Part shown: in pieces, positions 7,325 to 12,937 of the stretch
How positions within the stretch are numbered: the first letter of the stretch is position 1
Layout: every line of letters begins with the position of its first letter
Assembly: GCA_002419285.1 (NCBI GenBank)
Contig: DIFU01000042.1
Location: forward strand, 11,494 to 24,430
Direction of reading: 5' to 3'
Length of the DNA stretch: 12,937 bases
DNA from: Prolixibacteraceae bacterium UBA5740
Lineage (GTDB): Bacteria > Bacteroidota > Bacteroidia > Bacteroidales > Prolixibacteraceae
Made by a program: the position numbers and the translations under genes
The notes under the pieces: model-generated
What the model was told of the DNA's origin: nothing
The model's database searches: none
What the model saw: the letters and a program-made list of their open reading frames with translations, nothing else

Positions 7325-8641
7325 CTATACGTAATCCATGATTTTTCCGGCAATTTGCATCAGGGAAATTTCAGCAACTTTTGTCTGGTATCTGACCAGG
7401 ATAAGTCGTTCCTCGGCATCGAGCAAACTCTTCTGGACTTCCCTCAGATCGAGACCTGACAAATCGCCCAGTTTATACCTTTCCAAAGCAATTTCAAGAT
7501 TCTCGCGGGCAACCGAAAGGTTCTGTTCCTCCAGACGTATCAGGTTCAGGTTATTCTGGTATGCATAATACAGGGCAAGAAGATCTGCTCTCACCGACTG
7601 TTCAACCTGCTGGTATTCAACCATGCGGTTTTCAATATCAATCAGGGCATTGGATTTTTCACGTTTACGGTTTAACCCATCGAAAATATCCACACCCAGT
7701 GTAAGTCCATAATTCATTCCCCTGGTATTCTGGTTCCGGGTAGTACCAACCTCATATCCATTATACGAATATGAATATCCTGATGAAAGATTAAGGTATG
7801 GGTACGACCTGGAAGCAATGATTTTGTAGTCGAGTTCAGAAATTACCTGGTTTTTTGCAGCAATCTGGAGACTTGTATTTAAGCTGATTACCGATTCAAG
7901 CAAGTCGTCGTAACTGAGGTTCTCGTCAATGACAATCAATGTGTCGGATGGGATGATATCCTCCCCCAGGTCAGGTGAGGCCATCAATTCATTCAGGCGG
8001 ATCTGCGAGGCCCGAAGAACTTCCCGTTGCCTCCCATATCTGGAACTATCGGCATTCAGGTAAACCAGCGACTGCAAAAGCTGCAACTTGGACGACGCTC
8101 CTAAGAGGTATCGCTGTTCATCGATACGTACCCGCTCCCTTGATAATGATACCGCATATTCAAGGTTTTTATACAAGGTAATTTGCTGGATATAATAATA
8201 ATACTCAGAAACAATCTGGGCAATCAGGTTTTCGACCGACATCTGGGTATTCAACCCACCCATCTGTTTGAGTTCATTCAGCTTCTGATAGGTGGTCTGG
8301 ACATTGAATCCGTCAAATATGGTCATTCCCAGATTAACGCCTGCCGAACCGGAGGTATTATGGATTCCGTCACTGTTAACCTGGCCACCTTCCCGAAGAT
8401 TCTGGGTGGTTGAATTTACCGTTCCACCAAACCTGTTTGTCATGGTGATGTTAGGTAAAAACCCTGCATTTCCGCGCGTATAGTTATTAGCGGCTATATC
8501 TTCCCGGTTTCTTACGACCTGGAGTGAATAATTTTGCTCAAGTCCCCTGGTAATATAATCACTAAGCTCCAATTTGGTTTGGGCTTCTGAAATGAAGGTA
8601 GCCAAAATGAGCGTGGCCATCAATATAAATTTACTTTTCAT
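7325..8641 (-). CDS. TolC-family outer-membrane efflux channel
   Basis: This is the outer-membrane channel of the tripartite pump encoded by this operon. From the chosen ATG at 8641 it has 439 residues, normal for the family, with a signal peptide MKSKFILMATLILATFISEA cleaved before QT. There is no lipobox cysteine, so it is not an OprM-type lipoprotein. Two outer-membrane efflux protein (OEP) repeats are recognisable: the first with the N-terminal signature ending in GFLPNITM, the second beginning near the SYPYLNLSSGYSY segment and ending in the long helix containing ERYKLGDLSGLDL. The frame stays open to an ATG at 8731, but that would place 30 basic residues before the signal peptide and overlap the pump gene by 101 bases. 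The ATG at 8641 overlaps the pump gene by just 11 bases (ATGAAAAGTAA, ending in the pump's TAA), a coupling arrangement. Confidence 0.92.
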   Translation of the reverse strand: MKSKFILMATLILATFISEAQTKLELSDYITRGLEQNYSLQVVRNREDIAANNYTRGNAGFLPNITMTNRFGGTVNSTTQNLREGGQVNSDGIHNTSGSAGVNLGMTIFDGFNVQTTYQKLNELKQMGGLNTQMSVENLIAQIVSEYYYYIQQITLYKNLEYAVSLSRERVRIDEQRYLLGASSKLQLLQSLVYLNADSSRYGRQREVLRASQIRLNELMASPDLGEDIIPSDTLIVIDENLSYDDLLESVISLNTSLQIAAKNQVISELDYKIIASRSYPYLNLSSGYSYSYNGYEVGTTRNQNTRGMNYGLTLGVDIFDGLNRKREKSNALIDIENRMVEYQQVEQSVRADLLALYYAYQNNLNLIRLEEQNLSVARENLEIALERYKLGDLSGLDLREVQKSLLDAEERLILVRYQTKVAEISLMQIAGKIMDYV

Positions 8642-11600
8642 GGACTTGATCGATTTCTTTCGGCAGAACCGGTTCATTCGTAATGTTTTTTGTTTCACTT
8701 GAAATAAAGAGAAAAATAGAGGGAACGACATACAAGGTAAGGATCGTTGAGATTGTCAGGCCTCCCACAACGGCGATACCCATGGCAACACGACTGGCGG
8801 CACCCTCGCCCCAACCGAGTGCAAGCGGTAAAACACCCAGTATGGTTGAGAGACTGGTCATCAGGATCGGCCTGAAACGTGCTGCCGAAGCATATTTGAT
8901 GGCCTCCAGCTTGGAATAGCCTGCTTCTTTTCTCTGGTTGGCAAATTCAACAATCAAAATACCATTTTTGGATACAAGACCTACAAGCATGATGATCCCA
9001 ATCTGACTAAAGATATTCATGGTCACGTCGAAATACCACATAAATATCAAGGCTCCGGTAAGTGCCAGCGGCACAGTCATCATTACAATGATGGGGTCCT
9101 TGAAACTCTCGAACTGAGCCGAAAGTACCAGGAAGATCAGAACAATCGCCAAAAGGAAAGCAAACATCAAACTGCTTGAGCTTTCCATAAAGTCTTTGGA
9201 GTCTCCGGCCAGGGCCGTTCTGAAGGTATCGTCAAGTACCTCCCTGGCAATTATGTCCATTTCGGCAATACCCTCGCTGATAGTCCTCCTGTCGGCCAAA
9301 CCTGAAGATATGGTGGCAGCCACAAACCGGTTATAACGATATAGCTGGGGAGGTGCCGTGGTTTCCTGCAATTCGACAAAATTGTCAAGTTGAATCATTT
9401 GACCACCGTTATTCCTGACATATAGCGATTTCAGGTCAAGGGGCTTATTCCGGTCGTCACGGGCAAGCTCTCCCAGAACCTGGTACTGTTTACCATTCAT
9501 GATAAAATAGCCAAAACGCTGGCCACTTAATGCCAACTGCAGTGTTTGCCCGATATTCTGTGTCGATACCCCCAGGAGATTGGCCTTGTCGCGGTTAATG
9601 ACGATCTGAAGTTCAGGTTTCGTGAACTTAAGATTCACGTCAGCCTGCACAAAAATGGGGTTTTCCTGAACCCGAGCCATAAATTCGGGCAATACTTCAC
9701 GCAATTTTTCAATGTTTGGCGCCTGCAAAACATATTGGATTGGTTGCCCTGCACGTCGTCCACCAAAGGTGGATTGTTGAATCACCATGGCGCGAGCCCT
9801 GGTTTTTTTCCTCAGCTCTGCCGAGAGTCGGTCGGCTATTTCCTGCTGTGTCCTTTCTCTCTGATCGGGCTTCACCAAAAGGATTCTCACAAATCCTCCC
9901 CCGCCGCGTATCATGGCAGTCACTTTTTCCCGTTCCGGAACTACCTCGTCAACGAGCGCCGCCAGCTCTTCAATGTAAGAAAGGTTAAACTCATAGGTAG
10001 ATCCCTCCTGCGAAGTGATGTTGATATTCATTTGGGAGCGGTCTTCCAGGGGAGCCATCTCTGCCGGTATATTGGTCCAAAGAAAGAAAATCAAAACTCC
10101 GGATATCGACAAAATAATAACCGAAATATATTTGTTTTTCAGGAATGACTCCAGGGAATTCTGGTAGACGCGATTCATCCAGATAAAAAACTTCTCGGTA
10201 AAAAGGTATGCCTTACCCCTGGCATGTCTGGTCTTTAGCAACTTGGTCGACAACATAGGTGTCAGTGTCAGGGCCACGAAAGATGATATCGCAACTGCAC
10301 CTGCAATGACTATACTGAATTCCCGGAACAACCTTCCGGTCATACCCTCCAAAAATACAATCGGGATAAACACTGCCACCAAAGTTATGGTAGTTGCAAT
10401 AATGGCGAAGAAAATCTCATTGGAACCTTTCATACCTGCCTCAAAAGGCGTCATCCCCTGTTCAATCTTAACATAGATGTTTTCCATCATCACGATGGCA
10501 TCATCAACCACCAAGCCAATGGAAAGAACGATTGCGAGAAGTGTCAGGACGTTAATGGTAAAACCGGCAATGTACATGATAAAGAACGATCCTACCAGAG
10601 ACACAGGAATGACCAGAATTGGAATGATCGTTGTTCTCCAGTCACGCAGGAATGCAAAGATAATCACGACCACCAGGAAAAATGCCAGAAATATGGTCGT
10701 CATCACTTCCTTGATAGAGGATCTGATATATTCAGTATTATCAAACCCTATCTCAATCTGGACATCATCGGGAAGGTCCTTCTTGATGAATTCGAGCCTT
10801 TCATAAACTTCATCCACAATATCGATATGGTTCGCGCCCGGTTGGGGAACGATTACAGTAGCAACCATGGGAATGCCATTCATCTTCATGATACCACGCA
10901 GGTCTTCGGGGCCTAATTCGGCACGCCCGATATCCCTTACCCTCACCAACTGATCACCGGTTTGACGCAGAATCAGACTATTGAATTCTTCAGGAGTGGA
11001 CATCAGACCCAGCGTTCGGATGGTGAGCTCAGTATTTGTGCCCTCGATGCGGCCTGCCGGCAATTCAACGTTCTCTCTCATGAGGGCATTCCTGACATCC
11101 ATGGGAGTCATCTGGTAACCTGCCAGTTTCGCCGGATCCAGCCAGATTCGCATGGCATATCTCTTTTCACCCCAAATCATGACGGCACTCACACCTGAGA
11201 TTGTCTGGAGCTGTTCCTTGAAGGTTAATTCTGCAAGTTCACTCAACTCCAACAATGAACGCTTCGGACTTTTAACCGCGATAGACATGATTGGACTGGC
11301 ATCGGCATCCGCTTTTGACACAGTTGGAGGGTCACAGTCGCGGGGTAAAAACCGTTGTGCCTGTGAAACCTTGTCACGAACATCGTTGGCGGCGGTTTCC
11401 ATATCAACCGACAACTGAAATTCGACAGTGATGTTACTGTTTCCCTGGCTGCTTCGGCTGGTCAGGGTACGGATACCCGGAATACCGTTGATGGATTGTT
11501 CAAGAGGCTCAGTAATCTGTGTTTCAATAACATCGGAGTTGGCACCGGGATAGGAGGTGTTGACCGAAATAATGGGTGGATCAACACTTGGAAATTCCCG

Positions 11601-11702
11601 CACACCCAGATATGACATACCGATCCCCCCGAAGAGAAGAATCACCAGGGAAAAAACGGTAGCTAAAACGGGTCGGCGTATACTGGTTGACGATAGACTC
11701 AT
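8631..11702 (-). CDS. RND-family (HAE1) inner-membrane efflux pump, AcrB-like
   Basis: This 1023-residue proton-driven pump of the hydrophobe/amphiphile efflux-1 family exports drugs or other amphiphiles through the adaptor and channel encoded beside it. The layout is classical: TM1 near residues 9-29, a first periplasmic porter loop with FPSVDPPIISV and YPGANSDVIE, then TM2-TM6, a second loop, and TM8-TM12. Proton-relay residues are present: D400-D401 in GLVVDDAIVMMEN (AcrB D407/D408) and K912 in GLVSKNGILIVEFAN (AcrB K940). RFRPILMTSLSTILG contains the TM11 region with the conserved Arg. The length is close to AcrB (1049), with no gap or frameshift seen. The HAE1 type and the absence of heavy-metal-pump motifs argue against CusA-like metal export. 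Its ATG overlaps the adaptor stop by 4 bases (ATGA). The substrate cannot be read from the sequence. Confidence 0.95.
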   Translation of the reverse strand: MSLSSTSIRRPVLATVFSLVILLFGGIGMSYLGVREFPSVDPPIISVNTSYPGANSDVIETQITEPLEQSINGIPGIRTLTSRSSQGNSNITVEFQLSVDMETAANDVRDKVSQAQRFLPRDCDPPTVSKADADASPIMSIAVKSPKRSLLELSELAELTFKEQLQTISGVSAVMIWGEKRYAMRIWLDPAKLAGYQMTPMDVRNALMRENVELPAGRIEGTNTELTIRTLGLMSTPEEFNSLILRQTGDQLVRVRDIGRAELGPEDLRGIMKMNGIPMVATVIVPQPGANHIDIVDEVYERLEFIKKDLPDDVQIEIGFDNTEYIRSSIKEVMTTIFLAFFLVVVIIFAFLRDWRTTIIPILVIPVSLVGSFFIMYIAGFTINVLTLLAIVLSIGLVVDDAIVMMENIYVKIEQGMTPFEAGMKGSNEIFFAIIATTITLVAVFIPIVFLEGMTGRLFREFSIVIAGAVAISSFVALTLTPMLSTKLLKTRHARGKAYLFTEKFFIWMNRVYQNSLESFLKNKYISVIILSISGVLIFFLWTNIPAEMAPLEDRSQMNINITSQEGSTYEFNLSYIEELAALVDEVVPEREKVTAMIRGGGGFVRILLVKPDQRERTQQEIADRLSAELRKKTRARAMVIQQSTFGGRRAGQPIQYVLQAPNIEKLREVLPEFMARVQENPIFVQADVNLKFTKPELQIVINRDKANLLGVSTQNIGQTLQLALSGQRFGYFIMNGKQYQVLGELARDDRNKPLDLKSLYVRNNGGQMIQLDNFVELQETTAPPQLYRYNRFVAATISSGLADRRTISEGIAEMDIIAREVLDDTFRTALAGDSKDFMESSSSLMFAFLLAIVLIFLVLSAQFESFKDPIIVMMTVPLALTGALIFMWYFDVTMNIFSQIGIIMLVGLVSKNGILIVEFANQRKEAGYSKLEAIKYASAARFRPILMTSLSTILGVLPLALGWGEGAASRVAMGIAVVGGLTISTILTLYVVPSIFLFISSETKNITNEPVLPKEIDQVHEK

Positions 11703-12832
11703 AGTGCTGTGTTTACAATTTCTTGGTTAGTAACCAGGGTATCAAGCTGGACCGGCATATTGGAACGAAGCTGCAGGATGGCGGTTGTCAGCAATGTATC
11801 ACCAAACTGAAGTCCTTCGATGATCTGTATCCTTGATTCTGTTCTTAGGCCGGTAGTTACCCGAACCTGTTCAGCCTTGCCATTTTTGTATATATAGACT
11901 TTTTCACCATCCATTTCGGGAATGATTGCTTCGGTGGGAATGGAAACAGCATTATCAATTTGTGACAGCAAAGCAATGACACTGGCATAACGTCCCGGCT
12001 TCAGTTCCTCATTCGTATTGGCGTACAGCGCCCTAACCGTAATGGTTCTGGTATCAATATTCACCTTAGGATCCACGGCATAGACCTTGGCATCAAAATT
12101 TTTATTAACCCCATCAATCACAAATGTGATGGGAAATCCAGGGGTAATTTCACCTGCATATCTTTCGGCAACAGAAAATTCTATCTTCAGTGGACTGATT
12201 TTCACCAGACGGACAATTTTGGTCTGTGTAGTGGCAAATGCCCCCTCACTGATCATTCGAAGTCCAACGATACCATCAAATGGTGCCCTGAGTTCAGTCT
12301 CGGCGATTCTGGCTTGTATCAGCATGATGTCAGCCTCCAGGGATTGGAGTTCGGTGGCAACCTGGTCATAACTTTCCCGGCTTATTGCATCCCTGTCGAG
12401 AAGCTGCCGCTGCCTGAATTCCCTCTCTTCAGTCAATTTCTTTTGAGCCTGAAGTTTTAGAAGTTGTGCTTGCAGGGGCCTATCATTAATCTTGGCCAAA
12501 AGGTCTCCCTTTTTGACCCGGGTCCCTTCAGAAAAAAAGATTCCTACGACTTTCCCTGAAGTTTCAAACGAAAGTTCAACTTCTTCATCAGGAAGCAATG
12601 ATCCGGTACTTTTATACAACTCATTCATTGTTGTGGGAACCACCACGTAGCCACTGGCCAGCAAAATCTGCTGTCCGCCACCGCGCATTCCCGGACCACC
12701 CATTGGGCCACCAGCCTGACCGCCTGACGAAAACAGGTTTTTAATTTTGGGGAAGAAAATGATTCCTGCAACCACAAGCACCAGAACTATCGTTATAGAT
12801 GTCCTGAATATTTTTTTTCCAGATGATGACAT
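11699..12832 (-). CDS. Periplasmic adaptor (membrane fusion protein) of RND pump, AcrA/HlyD-like
   Basis: This 377-residue adaptor bridges the inner-membrane pump and the TolC-like channel. It is anchored by an N-terminal membrane segment (about residues 10-27) rather than a lipid, as no lipobox Cys is present. Then comes an unusual Gly/Pro/Met-rich linker (37-53, GGQAGGPMGGPGMRGGG). The biotinyl-lipoyl-like halves lie at about 73-116 (SFETSGKVVGIFFSEGTRVKKGD) and 178-205 (TELRAPFDGIVGLRMISEGAF), split by an alpha-hairpin of about 60 residues (118-178) rich in Gln, Leu and Glu, the part expected to dock to TolC. Beta-barrel and membrane-proximal domains follow. It is the first gene of the operon, and a possible promoter lies at 12895-12925. 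No regulator gene is visible within the window. Confidence 0.92.
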   Translation of the reverse strand: MSSSGKKIFRTSITIVLVLVVAGIIFFPKIKNLFSSGGQAGGPMGGPGMRGGGQQILLASGYVVVPTTMNELYKSTGSLLPDEEVELSFETSGKVVGIFFSEGTRVKKGDLLAKINDRPLQAQLLKLQAQKKLTEEREFRQRQLLDRDAISRESYDQVATELQSLEADIMLIQARIAETELRAPFDGIVGLRMISEGAFATTQTKIVRLVKISPLKIEFSVAERYAGEITPGFPITFVIDGVNKNFDAKVYAVDPKVNIDTRTITVRALYANTNEELKPGRYASVIALLSQIDNAVSIPTEAIIPEMDGEKVYIYKNGKAEQVRVTTGLRTESRIQIIEGLQFGDTLLTTAILQLRSNMPVQLDTLVTNQEIVNTAL

Positions 12833-12894
12833 TGAATTGTTTTATATTAATAACGTTCAATTTTTACAACTTGTTTTGGACTACAATATTCATA

Positions 12895-12925
12895 AAAAGT
12901 TAAATGCAGTCTTTTTGTTTTTCAA
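12895..12925 (-). promoter_or_regulatory. Possible promoter for the efflux operon
   Basis: On the minus strand TTG (12925-12923) is followed after 20 bases by TAACTTTT (12902-12895), one mismatch from TAnnTTTG. It would give a leader of about 55 bases before the adaptor ATG at 12832. The region is very AT-rich, so a chance match is possible. Confidence 0.35.
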
Positions 12926-12937
12926 GAAAGAAATTGG

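Noticed and set aside
8642..8731. 30-codon upstream extension of the TolC-like gene
   Set aside because: It would bury the signal peptide behind a basic stretch and overlap the pump gene by 101 bases; the ATG at 8641 starts directly with the signal peptide.
9546..10148. 200-codon plus-strand open frame inside the RND pump gene
   Set aside because: It lies wholly antisense to strongly conserved pump sequence, and its translation shows no recognisable domain or signal; it is a shadow frame.
1..12937. Mobile elements, CRISPR arrays, defence or toxin-antitoxin systems, tRNA genes
   Set aside because: No transposase, integrase, terminal repeats, regularly spaced repeats or tRNA-like folds were seen; nearly all sequence is accounted for by conserved housekeeping or transport genes.

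Overview
The window looks like an ordinary chromosomal segment of a Bacteroidetes (Bacteroidota) bacterium. Three things suggest this: a DUF3810-family membrane protein, a short (about 200-residue) aminodeoxychorismate lyase-like protein next to a 326-residue PabB, and promoter-like sequences of the Bacteroidetes type (TTG/TTTG, then about 18-20 bases, then TAnnTTTG) with no strong Shine-Dalgarno sites. I see no mobile element, CRISPR array, tRNA or rRNA, phage gene or defence gene.

Layout, left to right. (1) Bases 1-1161, minus strand: the N-terminal 387 codons of indolepyruvate:ferredoxin oxidoreductase alpha subunit (iorA), cut by the window edge, with a good promoter at 1190-1220. (2) 1280-2371, minus: a DUF3810 membrane protein carrying an HEKAH zinc-protease-like motif. 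(3) 2489-3745, minus: an exported PQQ-repeat beta-propeller protein. (4) 3746-4011: a 266-base divergent intergenic region with a 10-base perfect inverted repeat. (5) 4012-5700, plus: an exported gamma-glutamyltransferase-family Ntn-hydrolase, the only plus-strand gene. (6) 5705-7280, minus: a pabC-like/pabB pair for p-aminobenzoate (folate) synthesis. (7) 7325-12832, minus: a complete tripartite RND efflux operon, transcribed in the order adaptor, inner-membrane pump, TolC-type outer-membrane channel.

How the genes fit together. The three efflux genes overlap by 4 and 11 bases and should form one translationally coupled operon; together they make a full envelope-spanning pump. The pab pair follows 44 bases downstream. 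It has a promoter-like sequence of its own, so it may be partly independent; its two genes overlap by 17 bases. The GGT-family gene and the pabC-like gene are convergent, with only 4 bases between their stop codons. The IorA, DUF3810, PQQ and GGT genes appear to be single-gene units with no obvious pathway in common.

I did not find a clearly new system. The most useful leads are the inverted repeat between the PQQ and GGT genes, the non-canonical substrate pocket of the GGT-family enzyme, the possible protease site in the DUF3810 protein, and a likely start-codon correction for pabB.
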